Positions 10,976 through 20,661 of a stretch of 64,000 nucleotides of DNA are shown here, piece after piece. Under the pieces are notes generated by a model. That model did not search any database. It worked only from the letters and a program-made list of their open reading frames with translations, and was not told where the DNA came from. Both the position numbers and the translations under genes were made by a program. The first letter of the stretch is position 1; each line of letters opens with the position of its first letter. Origin of the DNA: Massilia sp. Root335 (GTDB lineage Bacteria > Pseudomonadota > Gammaproteobacteria > Burkholderiales > Burkholderiaceae_D); the NCBI RefSeq assembly GCF_001425685.1, contig NZ_LMCY01000019.1:171772-235771 (forward strand), given 5' to 3'.

Positions 10976-12781
10976 TTATTTGGCAAACAACTGCAGATGT
11001 TCGACGACCGGTCCGAGAGCAAGCGCCGGCACGTAGTTCAGCACACCGACCAGCACGACCACGCCGACCAGCAGGCCCACGAACATCGGGCCGTGCGTGG
11101 GCATGGTGCCGGCCGTGGTCTGCAGGCGCTGCTTGGCCGCGAGCGAGCCGGCGATCGCCAGCACGGGCACGATCATGGCGAAGCGGCCGAACCACATCGC
11201 GATCGCCAGCATCCAGTTGTAGAACGGGGTGTTGGCGGACAGCCCGGCGAACGCGCTGCCGTTGTTGTTCGCGGCCGAGCTGAACGCGTACAGGATCTCG
11301 GAGAAGCCGTGCGCGCCGGGGTTGGCGACACCGGCCTTGCCGTCCGCCGCCAGCACGGCGATCGCGGTACCGGCCAGGACCAGCACGGGCGTGACGAGGA
11401 TGGCGACCGACGTCATCTTCATCTCGTAGGCCTGGATCTTCTTGCCCAGGTATTCCGGCGTGCGGCCGATCATCAGGCCGGCAATGAAGACGGCCATGAT
11501 CGCAAAGATCAGCATGCCGTACAGGCCGGAGCCGACGCCGCCGAAGATCACCTCGCCGAACTGGATGAGCAGCAGGGGCACCGCGCCGCCCAGCGGCGTG
11601 AACGAGTCGTGCATCGCGTTGACGGCGCCGCACGAGGCGGCCGTCGTGATGGCGGCGAACAGGGCGGAGGCGTCGATGCCGAAGCGCGTTTCCTTGCCCT
11701 CCATGTTGCCGCCCGCCTGCAGGCTGCTGGCCTGCTGGTCGATGCCGAGTGCGGTCAATCCCGGATGCGCCTGGTGCTCGGCCACCATCACGCAGCCCGC
11801 CATCACGACGAACAACACCGTCATGGCGGCCAGGATCGCCCAGCCCTGGCGCCGGTCGCCGACGAGGCGGCCGAACGCGAAGCACAGGCCGGCCGGGATC
11901 AGGAAGATCGACACCATCTGGAACAGGTTCGATAACGCGGTGGGGTTTTCATACGGGTGCGCGGAGTTGGCGTTGAAGAAGCCGCCGCCGTTGGTGCCCA
12001 GCATCTTGATGGCTTCCTGCGACGCCACCGGACCCATCGCGATCGTCTGCGTGGTGGTGGTCAGGGTCTCGGTGACGGGCTGGCCCTTCGCGTCCAGCAC
12101 GGGCTGGCCGTCGGCACCCGTCTTCGGCTGCGTGTACGTGAGCGGCTCGAGCAGCTGGACCTGCTGGTAGCTCGAGAAATTCTGGATCACTCCCTGGCCC
12201 ATCAGGAATACGGAGAACACCAGCGACAGCGGCAGCAGCACGTACAGGGTGCTGCGGGTGAGGTCGACCCAGAAGTTGCCGATGGAGCGCACCGACTTCG
12301 ATGAAAAGCCGCGGATTAGCGCGAACACGACGGCGATGCCGGTCGCGGCCGAGAAGAAGTTCTGGCAGGTCAGCGCCAGCATCTGCGTGAGATAGCTCAT
12401 CGCCTGCTCGCCGCTGTAGCCCTGCCAGTTGGTATTACTGACGAAGCTGACGGCGGTGTTGAACGCCGAATCCGGGCTGATGTTGGCGATGCCCTGGGGA
12501 TTGAAGGGCAGCCAGGCCTGCGTCCGTTGCAACAGATAAACGACCAGCGTGCCGAGCGCATTGAATGCCAACAGAGCCAGGGCGTAGGCTTTCCAATCCA
12601 TGCCCGCGCTCGCGTCTAAGCCGGCCGCGCGGTAGAGAAAAGTTTCGACCCGTTGCAGCCAGCCGAAGCCGCGCACGCGTCCGCCCTCGGCCACACGGGC
12701 CAGCAGGATCCCGAGGGGCCACGACGTGGCCAGCAGGATCGCGAAAAACAGCGCCGGTAGCGCCAGCGAATGCATGTCCAT
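10976..12781 (-). CDS. kdpA: K+-transporting ATPase subunit KdpA
   Basis: K+-channel-like subunit of KdpFABC, 601 residues, ten or more membrane helices. It carries the four selectivity-filter-like repeats, with [12 protein letters not shown] being the clearest. The start chosen is the ATG at 12781, whose first bases overlap the kdpF stop as TGATG; a GTG one codon upstream is less likely. It binds and conducts K+ for the pump. It follows kdpF directly and precedes kdpB by 12 bases. Confidence 0.97.
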   Translation of the reverse strand: MDMHSLALPALFFAILLATSWPLGILLARVAEGGRVRGFGWLQRVETFLYRAAGLDASAGMDWKAYALALLAFNALGTLVVYLLQRTQAWLPFNPQGIANISPDSAFNTAVSFVSNTNWQGYSGEQAMSYLTQMLALTCQNFFSAATGIAVVFALIRGFSSKSVRSIGNFWVDLTRSTLYVLLPLSLVFSVFLMGQGVIQNFSSYQQVQLLEPLTYTQPKTGADGQPVLDAKGQPVTETLTTTTQTIAMGPVASQEAIKMLGTNGGGFFNANSAHPYENPTALSNLFQMVSIFLIPAGLCFAFGRLVGDRRQGWAILAAMTVLFVVMAGCVMVAEHQAHPGLTALGIDQQASSLQAGGNMEGKETRFGIDASALFAAITTAASCGAVNAMHDSFTPLGGAVPLLLIQFGEVIFGGVGSGLYGMLIFAIMAVFIAGLMIGRTPEYLGKKIQAYEMKMTSVAILVTPVLVLAGTAIAVLAADGKAGVANPGAHGFSEILYAFSSAANNNGSAFAGLSANTPFYNWMLAIAMWFGRFAMIVPVLAIAGSLAAKQRLQTTAGTMPTHGPMFVGLLVGVVVLVGVLNYVPALALGPVVEHLQLFAK

Positions 12782-12870
12782 CACAGGTCCTCCGCACAGA
12801 ACATGGCGTACAGCAGGTACACCAGCAGGGCGCCGGATGCAACCGCGCCGATCAGGTAGAACAGGTTCAT
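12781..12870 (-). CDS. kdpF: K+-transporting ATPase subunit KdpF
   Basis: A 29-residue single-helix peptide ([20 protein letters not shown] at its start). KdpF is a lipid-like stabiliser of the KdpABC complex. The ATG has GGGAGAA five bases upstream. Its stop overlaps the kdpA start, and its own ATG overlaps the stop of the preceding 30-residue ORF as ATGA. The hydrophobic pattern and position make the assignment secure despite the length. Confidence 0.93.
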   Translation of the reverse strand: MNLFYLIGAVASGALLVYLLYAMFCAEDL

Positions 12871-12959
12871 TTGCGTTCTCCCAGCTTGGCGCAGCCGCTT
12901 GCCATGCCCCAGATCAGGGCGGCGAACAGCACGATCGCGCCGATGAAGACGATATCCAT
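12867..12959 (-). CDS. 30-residue membrane microprotein in the kdp operon
   Basis: A short frame with a GAGG ribosome site five bases before its ATG encodes [20 protein letters not shown] followed by [10 protein letters not shown]. This gives one membrane helix with a Cys and a basic C-terminus. It overlaps kdpF by four bases (ATGA), the classic translational coupling arrangement. From memory similar tiny ORFs sit before kdpF in other betaproteobacteria, but I know no name or function for it. It may be an additional small subunit or assembly factor of the Kdp pump. Confidence 0.75.
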   Translation of the reverse strand: MDIVFIGAIVLFAALIWGMASGCAKLGERK

Positions 12960-12982
12960 CGTGACCTCGTTATGACGGTTGA

Positions 12983-13765
12983 TCAAAAGGTCTTGCTGAC
13001 GCTGATGACCAGCGCCTTCTTGCCGAGAAACTTGCCGTTCGCGGGCGACGCGTACGCGGTTTCATCGGCATTCGTGCCGACGAGGGCCGCCGTCAAGCTG
13101 GCGATGCCGAAGTCCTTCGTGACGCCGACCTTGTAGTCGGTATAGCTGGCGGCGTCGTGGTGGCGCACGTCCTGGCGGCCGGCGTGGAGGTTCAGCGTGA
13201 AGGCGTCGCCCAGCTCGACGTTGGCGCCGACGTCCAGGTAGCCGCTATGCCGGCTGTCCGTGAAGCCGAACAGATTGGTCAGTGCCACCGAATACTTGGC
13301 GTAGGCAGGCCCGTAGCCCAGCTGCCCGTAGGCTTCCGTCGTGTTCGCGTTGGCGGAACCCGGCACGTCCTTCAGACCGTTGGACGGATAGACGTAGCTC
13401 AGCACGCCGACGTCGTAGCTCACGTCGGCGGTCAACTGGCCGCGCTTGCCGGCATACAGGTCCCACTCGACGTCGCCGCCGCCACCCGCGTCCTTCGTCC
13501 ACTTGATCGTCGACAGCCAGGTGCCGGCGTACAGGCCGCTCGGATTGTGCGTGTAGTCCGCGCCGCCCTGCAGCGCGGGCTGCATGTGCGTCTGCGAGAT
13601 ACCACGATAGCGGTAATCGGACGTGAGGGCGGCGTTGAACGTGACGACGTTGTCGGGCTGTGCGTTCGCCTGCGCATTGGTTCCCGTGGCGGGCTGTGTT
13701 TCTTGGGCGTGCAGCGGCACTGCCAGCGCGGTCAGGATGGAGAGGGTAAGGAGGGATTTATTCAT
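12983..13765 (-). CDS. TorF-family putative porin (Gcw_chp family)
   Basis: Outer-membrane beta-barrel protein of 260 residues. The signal peptide (MNKSLLTLSILTALAVPLHA) ends at an Ala-x-Ala-like site. The mature part has alternating aromatic strands, with the family hallmark SDYRYRGISQT near the N-terminus and a terminal Phe (SVSKTF) as in barrel proteins. It resembles the Gcw_chp/TorF putative porin family (TIGR02001), recalled from memory. It lies 23 bases upstream of the kdp microprotein on the same strand, so it is probably co-transcribed and may let K+ or other small solutes cross the outer membrane. Confidence 0.85.
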   Translation of the reverse strand: MNKSLLTLSILTALAVPLHAQETQPATGTNAQANAQPDNVVTFNAALTSDYRYRGISQTHMQPALQGGADYTHNPSGLYAGTWLSTIKWTKDAGGGGDVEWDLYAGKRGQLTADVSYDVGVLSYVYPSNGLKDVPGSANANTTEAYGQLGYGPAYAKYSVALTNLFGFTDSRHSGYLDVGANVELGDAFTLNLHAGRQDVRHHDAASYTDYKVGVTKDFGIASLTAALVGTNADETAYASPANGKFLGKKALVISVSKTF

Positions 13766-13808
13766 GATACTTTCTATTCCTTGTTTTTGTTGAAACTGTC
13801 GACTCGAT

Positions 13809-14498
13809 TCATGTGTTCAAGCCAGGCCTGAAGACCGCCTGCGGCAGCGCGCGGGTGCGCCCTGCCCGGAAGACCTCCCCATGCAGCGCCGCCATCTCGG
13901 CGGCGCCAGTACTATTTGCGATGTCGCAGACGCAGCGGCCGGGCGCATCGTCACCCCAAGCCAGCGCTGGCAGGTGCACAGTGGCGCCCGCCAGGCCGGC
14001 CGCCATCACTTGGGCCGCATAGGCACGTACTGCGCCCAACTCGTCCGGGGCCGGGTCGCGTTCGCCAGCCATCGGCACAAACAAGACCCGCAAGCCTGGA
14101 TTGAACATACGAGCGCTGTTGAGCCTGGCGATGCAGTCGTAATGGGCGTCGATGTCAGCGTAGTCAAGCGCCAGGGGAACGACGGCAACATGCGCCGCGA
14201 TCAGCGCCCAGCGGCATTCGTGGCTGCCGCAACCGTCGGTGGCGATGACGATCTCGTCGTAGTCCGGCAGCAGGCGCTCGAGCCTTGCGGCACAACCCGG
14301 TCCGTGCAGGGGCCGCACGGCAATGGCTGGCAGCAAATGTGCGCGGGCGCGCTCGACACCCCAGCGCTCGCAATCCTGCCCCGGTCCGGCGTCCAGCAGC
14401 AGTACCTTACGCGCCATGCGGGCGCGCAGCAGGGCCAGGTTCTCGGCCACTGCGGCGCCAACGCGCGGCGGCGCGCAGTTGACGATAGTGACGATCAT
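13809..14498 (-). CDS. ParA/MinD-like protein with degenerate P-loop
   Basis: A 229-residue protein with the ParA fold pattern: an N-terminal strand MIVTIVN, then a loop where the deviant Walker A should be, then KVLLLDAGPG (normally LLIDADPQ), a switch-like IVIATDGCG, and a later LRVLFVPMAG strand. The P-loop reads APPRVGAAVA: both Lys residues and the Thr of KGGVGKT are gone, so ATP binding in the usual way is doubtful. It is the first gene of the kdp-strand unit, 43 bases before the porin. Function unknown. It may be a pseudo-ATPase scaffold or regulator linked to K+ uptake. Confidence 0.6.
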   Translation of the reverse strand: MIVTIVNCAPPRVGAAVAENLALLRARMARKVLLLDAGPGQDCERWGVERARAHLLPAIAVRPLHGPGCAARLERLLPDYDEIVIATDGCGSHECRWALIAAHVAVVPLALDYADIDAHYDCIARLNSARMFNPGLRVLFVPMAGERDPAPDELGAVRAYAAQVMAAGLAGATVHLPALAWGDDAPGRCVCDIANSTGAAEMAALHGEVFRAGRTRALPQAVFRPGLNT

Positions 14499-14604
14499 GG
14501 TCTGACCTCCTGGACAGGCAGACTGCTGTCACCAATTGCCGATGCAACCATGAAATGCCTCTTGATTTCGCGTGTTTCGATACGAGGCAGTGTAGATTCG
14601 GAAA

Positions 14605-14710
14605 CGTAAAGATTTTCTAAAAAGACGATCCGCACAGATAAACGGTTTGTTTACAGGAGCGCTCTCACACTTGGACCGACGGCGCGGCGTCTTTTTACAA
14701 AATCTTTATG
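14605..14710. promoter_or_regulatory. Long inverted repeat between the divergent kdp-side unit and kup
   Basis: Arms 14608-14627 and 14688-14707 are reverse complements at 19 of 20 positions (AAAGATTTTC... against ...CAAAATCTTT), and pairing continues patchily outside. About 60 bases separate them. The region lies between the ParA-like gene (minus) and kup (plus) with no coding. Two matching A/T-rich half sites in front of two divergent K+-uptake units look like operator sites for one regulator. KdpE is the obvious candidate but that is inference. Confidence 0.6.
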
Positions 14711-14783
14711 TGCCGGTCTGTACGATGTTGCTGGCTGTGCATTGGCACACCTTCACTGAACAGAATCGAACGCGAGAACACGG

Positions 14784-16679
14784 ATGGATAACGCAGCAAA
14801 CACGCCGCAGGAAAAGACTGGACGGCTTGCACTGATCACCCTGGGCGCACTGGGCGTCGTGTATGGTGACATTGGCACCAGCCCTCTATACACAATGAAA
14901 ACGATCTTTTCGAAGGAGTTCGGACTGATGCTGGACACACCGAACCTGCTGGGTGCGGTGTCGCTGATTTTCTGGGGGCTTGTCCTGATCGTGTCGCTGA
15001 AGTACGTTACTCTGATCCTGCGCGCAGATAACCACGGAGAGGGCGGCATCATGGCCCTGATGGCGTTGGCAAGTGCATCGGTCAAGGATGGCTCGCGCCG
15101 CTATTACGGCCTACTGCTGATCGGCCTGCTGGGCGCCGCACTGTTTTACGGCGACAGCGTGATCACACCGGCGATTTCCGTACTTTCGGCCATCGAAGGG
15201 CTTGAAGTGGCGACGCCGGCGCTCAAGCCTTATGTTGTACCGCTTACAATCGTCGTGCTCGTTGTCCTGTACTTGGTGCAGCACAAGGGCACGGGCAGCA
15301 TCGGAAAATGGTTCGGGCCGATCATGCTGTTATGGTTTTTCGCGCTCGCCGCAATGGGCGTGATCAACATCCTGAAAGCGCCAGGCGTGCTGGCCGCCGT
15401 CAATCCTTATCACGCGCTGACTTTCATGGTCCGCAACAAGACGCTTGCCTTCATTGCCCTTGGCGCCGTCGTGCTGGCCTTTACCGGCGCAGAAGCTTTG
15501 TATGCGGACATGGGGCATTTCGGCAAACGCCCGATCCGCATGGCCTGGTTCGGGATTGTCGCTCCCGCATTGGCGCTGAATTACCTGGGGCAAGGGGCAT
15601 TGCTCATGACTCACCCGGACGCGATCGCCAATCCATTCTTTCAGCAACTTGGTGCCTGGAGCGTCTACCCCTTGGTGGTATTGTCGACCGTTGCGACCGT
15701 AATCGCTTCGCAGGCGACGATTTCCGGCACGTTTTCGATGACACACGAGGCGATCTCGCTGGGCGCGCTGCCGCGCATGAAGGTGGAGCACACGTCCGAG
15801 GATGAGGTGGGCCAGATCTATATTCCATTGATGAACTGGATGCAGTTGATCGCGGTGATTCTCGCCGTGGTGGGATTCGGCTCGTCCGATGCGCTCGGCG
15901 CGGCGTATGGCATCGCAGTGACCGGCACCATGTTGATCACGACAATTCTTACATTCTTCGTCATCCGCTACTGCTGGAAATACAACCTGGCCCTGAGCCT
16001 GGCGGCGACCGCATTCTTTTTCGTAATCGACGTCACACTATTTGCCGCGAACACGCTCAAGTTCCTGCAGGGCGGCTGGTTTCCGCTGGTGGTCGGTGCG
16101 GTCATTCTAACCGTCATGATGACCTGGGAAATCGGTAGCCGCAGGGTATCGCGCAATCTAGAACAGGATGCAGTACCGCTTGACGCATTCCTGGAATCGC
16201 TGTTCATCGAGCCACCGCCGCGAGTGGCAGGCACCGCTGTGTATTTCCGTCGTGTTGGCGAAGGCGTACCGCACGCGATGCTGCATAACCTCGTCCATAA
16301 CAAGGTGGCGCACGAGCGCATCCTGTTTGTGACTGTGCACCCGGAAAACGTTCCTTGTATCGGTGACGGGGAGCGTGCCCGTGTCGAGGCACTCGGACAC
16401 AACTGCTTCCAGGTCAACCTCTATTATGGTTTCAAGGACGGGCGCGACATTCCCCATGCGCTGTCCTTGTGCGCGGATCAGGGTTTGTCGTTTGATGTGA
16501 TGGAGACATCGTTCTTCATCGCACGCCAGACCGTGGTCCCAACGCCTAAGCGCGGAGGCCTTCCACATTGGCTGGAAGGATTATATGCACTCCTCTATCG
16601 CAATGCCCGGAGCGCCGCCGATTACTATCGCGTGCCGGCCAATCGCGTTATCGAATTGGGTGCTCAAATCGCGATCTGA
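14784..16679 (+). CDS. kup: K+ uptake permease Kup
   Basis: Inner-membrane K+:H+ symporter of the KUP/HAK/KT family, 631 residues. GDIGTSPLYT near residue 30 is the family signature. About twelve membrane helices run to residue ~460 and a hydrophilic cytoplasmic C-terminal domain follows. Length and motifs are normal. It is transcribed divergently from the ParA-like/porin/kdp unit, so low-affinity constitutive and high-affinity inducible K+ uptake share one intergenic region. Confidence 0.97.
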   Translation: MDNAANTPQEKTGRLALITLGALGVVYGDIGTSPLYTMKTIFSKEFGLMLDTPNLLGAVSLIFWGLVLIVSLKYVTLILRADNHGEGGIMALMALASASVKDGSRRYYGLLLIGLLGAALFYGDSVITPAISVLSAIEGLEVATPALKPYVVPLTIVVLVVLYLVQHKGTGSIGKWFGPIMLLWFFALAAMGVINILKAPGVLAAVNPYHALTFMVRNKTLAFIALGAVVLAFTGAEALYADMGHFGKRPIRMAWFGIVAPALALNYLGQGALLMTHPDAIANPFFQQLGAWSVYPLVVLSTVATVIASQATISGTFSMTHEAISLGALPRMKVEHTSEDEVGQIYIPLMNWMQLIAVILAVVGFGSSDALGAAYGIAVTGTMLITTILTFFVIRYCWKYNLALSLAATAFFFVIDVTLFAANTLKFLQGGWFPLVVGAVILTVMMTWEIGSRRVSRNLEQDAVPLDAFLESLFIEPPPRVAGTAVYFRRVGEGVPHAMLHNLVHNKVAHERILFVTVHPENVPCIGDGERARVEALGHNCFQVNLYYGFKDGRDIPHALSLCADQGLSFDVMETSFFIARQTVVPTPKRGGLPHWLEGLYALLYRNARSAADYYRVPANRVIELGAQIAI

Positions 16680-16732
16680 GCGGGACGTAGTATTTACATG
16701 TGACCGCCTCCCAAGTGTCAAGCTAAGCAATC

Positions 16733-17005
16733 TTGATCAAGCGGAGCGTTTTCAAAAGCTGGTTGTACCGAGTGCTCGCGCTGCTCGTCGCCTGGACTAC
16801 CATCCTGGCAGTCACATGGCTCTTCGACGAACTGTGTGACGCGCCGATGTACTGGATCGCCATCGACTGGCTATGTTTGGGCAACGGAGTCACGCCAGTC
16901 AAGAAAATCTATTTTCCGATGCCATGCGCCGATCGCCTCGACGTGCCGGGCGCATTCCGAATGCTGTGGTGGGCAGCGTTTCGGCCGCGCGAATTGTCGG
17001 CATGA
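16733..17005 (+). CDS. Hypothetical single-span membrane protein
   Basis: A 90-residue frame starting at a TTG directly after an in-frame stop. It encodes a hydrophobic segment (residues ~8-30) and a polar tail. No ribosome site is convincing and I do not recognise it. It may be a chance frame in the gap between kup and the transposase (16680-17121), which otherwise shows nothing. Confidence 0.3.
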   Translation: MIKRSVFKSWLYRVLALLVAWTTILAVTWLFDELCDAPMYWIAIDWLCLGNGVTPVKKIYFPMPCADRLDVPGAFRMLWWAAFRPRELSA

Positions 17006-17121
17006 ATGTGGTGCCAGATTACCAAGACAGAAGGAATATCTACATGTCAATGACGGCCCTGTTTGCGATCGAGCGGCCCTGGCAGACGCCGGCCTCATAA
17101 TTTCATCAATAGCAACAAGCC

Positions 17122-20100
17122 ATGCCATCTGTAGAACGTCGCCTTGCCATCCTCTCCGCCGAGGAAGTCGCCTCCCTCTATGAGATACCCAGATTCACCG
17201 ACGATGATCGTCGTCTGTATTTCGATTTCAGCCCCGCGGAGCGCGACGCGGTGGACCGCGTGCATACTGCCGCCGCTGCCATTCACTTATCGCTCCAGCT
17301 TGGCTATTTCAAAGCGAAAAAGCGCTTTTTCATCTACGAGCCGCATCAGGTCGCTGATGACATCGCCTATCTCGTGCGGGTTCTTTTTCCGGGAAAGAAG
17401 TTCGGCGAGTTCAAAGCGCTGTCCAAGCCAACGCGACTGGAGCAGCAACGGATCATCCTGGATCTGGTCAACTACCGAGTTGCCGACCCGGCGGTCAAGG
17501 TCGAGCTGGAACAGAAGGCCCGACGGTTCGCGATGCTCTCCACGCAGCCGGTCTTCATCCTGCGCGAAGCGCTGCAATTTCTCGAAACCCAGCGCATCGT
17601 CGCGCCCGGCTATACGTTTCTGCAAGACTTGGTCGGGCGCGTCGTCACGCACGAACGCAACCGGATCACGACGCTGCTCGAAGGAGCATTGCCCTCGGCG
17701 GCCAGGGAACAGATCGACGACTTGCTGCAATCCGACGAGCAGGTCTATCGCATCAGTGCTTTGAAACGCGAAGCGCGCGACTTCAGCTATAAGGAGTTGC
17801 GGCAGGAGGTCGAGCGGCGCAACGTCTTCGAACCGATCCATATGTTCGCCAAGACGTTTCTGAAAACGGCCGGCCTGTCGACCGAAAGCGGCAAGTACTA
17901 TGCCTCCCTCGTCAAGTTCTATACCGTCTACAAGCTGCGCCGTATGTCGCTCGAAGCGACGCGGCTCTATCTCCTGTGTTTCGCGTATCACCGCTTCCGG
18001 CAGATCAACGATAACCTGATCGAGGCGCTCATCCACCTCGTCGACCAGTACGAAAAGCAGGCCCGGCGGGCGGCCGATGAAGCATTGCAAAAGGCCATGG
18101 AAGACGCCACCGAGAATCTGCGCGCCGCGGGCGACGTGCTGAACCTGTTCACGGACACGTCGATCCCGGACAGTGCGTCGTTCAACGACGTCAAGGACAA
18201 GGCGTTTGCGCTGCTGGAACCTGAACAATTCCCGGTCGTCTCGAACTACCTGCGCAACGTCGCGTTCGACAAGGCCGCCTTCGAATGGGCGCATTACTCG
18301 ACGTTGTCGCACCAATTCAAGCGAAATTTACGGCATCTGTTCTGCGCGCTGGATTTTGCCGGCCGAGTGGAAGATGCGCCGTTGCTCGATGCGGTCGTTT
18401 TCCTTCAGACGTTGCTGCGCGACGGCAAATCGCCGCGGCAAAGCAAGCCGGATCTGTTTCCGACCGAGGTTATCCCCAAGAGCCTGCAACGTTATCTGTT
18501 CGCGGTACGGGAGAAGGCAGATGTTCGCGACGACGCCGGACCGGAGACCATGTTGGACGTCGACCGCTACGAATTCCTGGTCTATCGATTGTTGCGTAAT
18601 GCTCTGGAGGCGGGCGACCTCTATGTCCGCGACAGCGTCGAGTTCCGCCGTTTCGAAGACGACCTGATTGGCGATGCGCGCTGGCAGCACAAGGACGTCG
18701 TCCTGAAGGAGATTGGCGCACCAGTGTTGCTGACGCCAATCGAAGAGACGCTGGCGAACTGGCGCACGGAACTGGAGGCGAAGTTCGCCACCGTAAACCA
18801 GCGCATCGAGGACGCCGTCAACGAACACATCAAGGTCACCGGTCGCCGCGACAAGCGGAAGTGGACACTCCAGTATCCGAGCGAGGAAGAGCCGATGAAC
18901 AGTCCGTTCTACGGCAAGCTCCCCAGCATCGGCATCGCCGACGTGCTTTGGTTCGTCCACAAGCGGACCGGCTTTCTCAAGGCGTTCAGCCATGTCCTCG
19001 ATCGCTACGTCAAGCACGAGCCGGACCCGCGCGAACTATTGGCCTGTATAGTCGGCATGGGCACGAACATGGGACTTGGTAAAATGGCCGAGGTGTCTGG
19101 CTTGAGCTTTGCGCAATTGCTTACGACGGGGCGAAATTACCTGCGGCAGGAGACCATTCATGCCGCCAACGACGCGATCAGCAATGCGACTGCAGCATTG
19201 CCCGCATTCCACCTCTATGATATCCGCGATGAGGTGCATTCCAGCAGCGACGGCCAGCGTGTCGAGACCCAGATCAACACGATCAACGCGCGGCATTCGC
19301 CGAAATATTTCGGCCTCCAAAAGGGCGTGACGGCCTACACGCTGGTCGCCAATCACGTTCCGATCAATGCCAGGATCATCGGCACGCACGAGCACGAGAG
19401 TCACTACGTGTTTGACATCCTGTACAACAACACATCGGAAATCAAGCCGGAGCGACACTCCACTGACACGCACGGCACCAACCAGGTCAATTTCTGGTCG
19501 CTATTCACCTTCGGTTACCAGTTTGCGCCGCGCTACCGCGACCTGCACAAGAAGATGGAAAAGCTGGTCGGCTTCCAGAATCCGGGCGACTACGGGGACT
19601 TGCTGATCAAACCGTCGCGGCGGATTTACGAGGAATTGATCGCGGCCGAATGGCCGAATATTCAGCGCATCATGGCTTCACTCGCCGAAAAGGACGTCAC
19701 TCAGGCGACCATCATCCGCAAGCTGTCGAGTTACACGCGGCAGAACCAGACCAAGAAAGCGTTATGGGAACTGGACAACATCCGGCGCACCATGTACATC
19801 CTGGATTTCATCGATGATGTGACGCTCCGGCAAAGCGTGCAGAAGGCTTTGAATCGCGGGGAAGCCTACAATCGGTTCCGGAAATCGGTGGCTTATGTCA
19901 ACAACGGCAAATTCCGCGTCAAGACGGAAGCCGAACAACAACTCTGGAACGAATGCTCGCGGCTAATCGCGAACGCGATCATTTATTACAATACCGAATT
20001 ATTATCAAAAGTATACGAGCAGAAACGGGAGGCGGGGGACGAAGAGGCGATCAAGGTGTTGCGCGGCGTCTCGCCCGTGGCGTGGCGGCACGTCAATTTG

Positions 20101-20226
20101 ATCGGAAAGTTCGAGTTCACGCCGGAAGCGATCGATATCGACTTGGATAAGCTGGCAGCGCGCTTCGCCGATCCAGGTTACTGGAGGCAAGCTCTTGACG
20201 AGGGGGATGAGGGGGCGTTGACTTGA
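17122..20226 (+). CDS. tnpA: Tn3-family transposase
   Basis: Full-length (1034 residues) Tn3-type DDE transposase with an N-terminal DUF4158-like region. The catalytic core shows the three acidic positions in context: SSSDGQRVE, DTHGTNQVNFW and LNRGEAYNRFRK, with NTINARHSPKYFG between the first two. No frameshift is present. I could not find its resolvase, and I could not identify the usual ~38-bp terminal inverted repeats on either side, so it may be a solitary transposase of a decayed transposon. The truncated VIT gene just downstream shows the insertion damaged a resident metal transporter. Confidence 0.95.
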   Translation: MPSVERRLAILSAEEVASLYEIPRFTDDDRRLYFDFSPAERDAVDRVHTAAAAIHLSLQLGYFKAKKRFFIYEPHQVADDIAYLVRVLFPGKKFGEFKALSKPTRLEQQRIILDLVNYRVADPAVKVELEQKARRFAMLSTQPVFILREALQFLETQRIVAPGYTFLQDLVGRVVTHERNRITTLLEGALPSAAREQIDDLLQSDEQVYRISALKREARDFSYKELRQEVERRNVFEPIHMFAKTFLKTAGLSTESGKYYASLVKFYTVYKLRRMSLEATRLYLLCFAYHRFRQINDNLIEALIHLVDQYEKQARRAADEALQKAMEDATENLRAAGDVLNLFTDTSIPDSASFNDVKDKAFALLEPEQFPVVSNYLRNVAFDKAAFEWAHYSTLSHQFKRNLRHLFCALDFAGRVEDAPLLDAVVFLQTLLRDGKSPRQSKPDLFPTEVIPKSLQRYLFAVREKADVRDDAGPETMLDVDRYEFLVYRLLRNALEAGDLYVRDSVEFRRFEDDLIGDARWQHKDVVLKEIGAPVLLTPIEETLANWRTELEAKFATVNQRIEDAVNEHIKVTGRRDKRKWTLQYPSEEEPMNSPFYGKLPSIGIADVLWFVHKRTGFLKAFSHVLDRYVKHEPDPRELLACIVGMGTNMGLGKMAEVSGLSFAQLLTTGRNYLRQETIHAANDAISNATAALPAFHLYDIRDEVHSSSDGQRVETQINTINARHSPKYFGLQKGVTAYTLVANHVPINARIIGTHEHESHYVFDILYNNTSEIKPERHSTDTHGTNQVNFWSLFTFGYQFAPRYRDLHKKMEKLVGFQNPGDYGDLLIKPSRRIYEELIAAEWPNIQRIMASLAEKDVTQATIIRKLSSYTRQNQTKKALWELDNIRRTMYILDFIDDVTLRQSVQKALNRGEAYNRFRKSVAYVNNGKFRVKTEAEQQLWNECSRLIANAIIYYNTELLSKVYEQKREAGDEEAIKVLRGVSPVAWRHVNLIGKFEFTPEAIDIDLDKLAARFADPGYWRQALDEGDEGALT

Positions 20227-20263
20227 GTTTCACCGCGTTTCGGAAACTTTTACCTTTTCGAGG

Positions 20264-20458
20264 GGACGGGCACAAATAGCCAATTTGCTTGTCTCGCTGG
20301 TCTGCGCGACCCTGGTTGCCTTGGCAGTTCTCGGCGGCGTTGCGGCGAGTACGGGCGGTGCGAACATCCTACCGGGAATCCTCCGGGTCACCTTCTGGAG
20401 TACGCTGGCCATGGGGTTGTCAGCTGCTGTAGGGACTGCGTTCGGAGCGCCGACGTGA
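20264..20458 (+). pseudogene. Truncated VIT/CCC1-type transporter, C-terminal remnant
   Basis: An open stretch with no start encodes the last ~60 residues of a membrane protein: NLLVSLVCATLVALAVLGGV, then a short loop with GGANILPGILRV and a final helix ending in GTAFGAPT before TGA. The two helices and the loop resemble the C-terminus of vacuolar-iron-transporter (VIT1/CCC1) family proteins. Everything upstream is replaced by the Tn3 transposase region. It is not functional. Confidence 0.65.
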
Positions 20459-20661
20459 CACGGGGCATCAGAGGTGCGGCAAATTATGCTTGTCGGCACA
20501 ATGGACACGGATTATTGATGTTGCGTTCGCTTGGAGGCAGTGCGTACCGGCTGTCGTGTCGTGCGGATGCGCTCATGCATCAAGGGTTCGCAGCAGCGCG
20601 CTAGACCTCTACAAGAACCAAGTCGCAGACAGTCCGTCTAGCGTCTCAAGGATGAGTTACT

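Noticed and set aside
17287..18315. Minus-strand frame of 342 codons inside the Tn3 transposase gene
   Set aside because: Shadow of the transposase reading frame; composition is antisense-like.
17000..20275. Terminal inverted repeats of the Tn3 element
   Set aside because: I searched both flanks for a ~38-bp GGGG-starting pair and found no convincing match, so no transposon borders are claimed.
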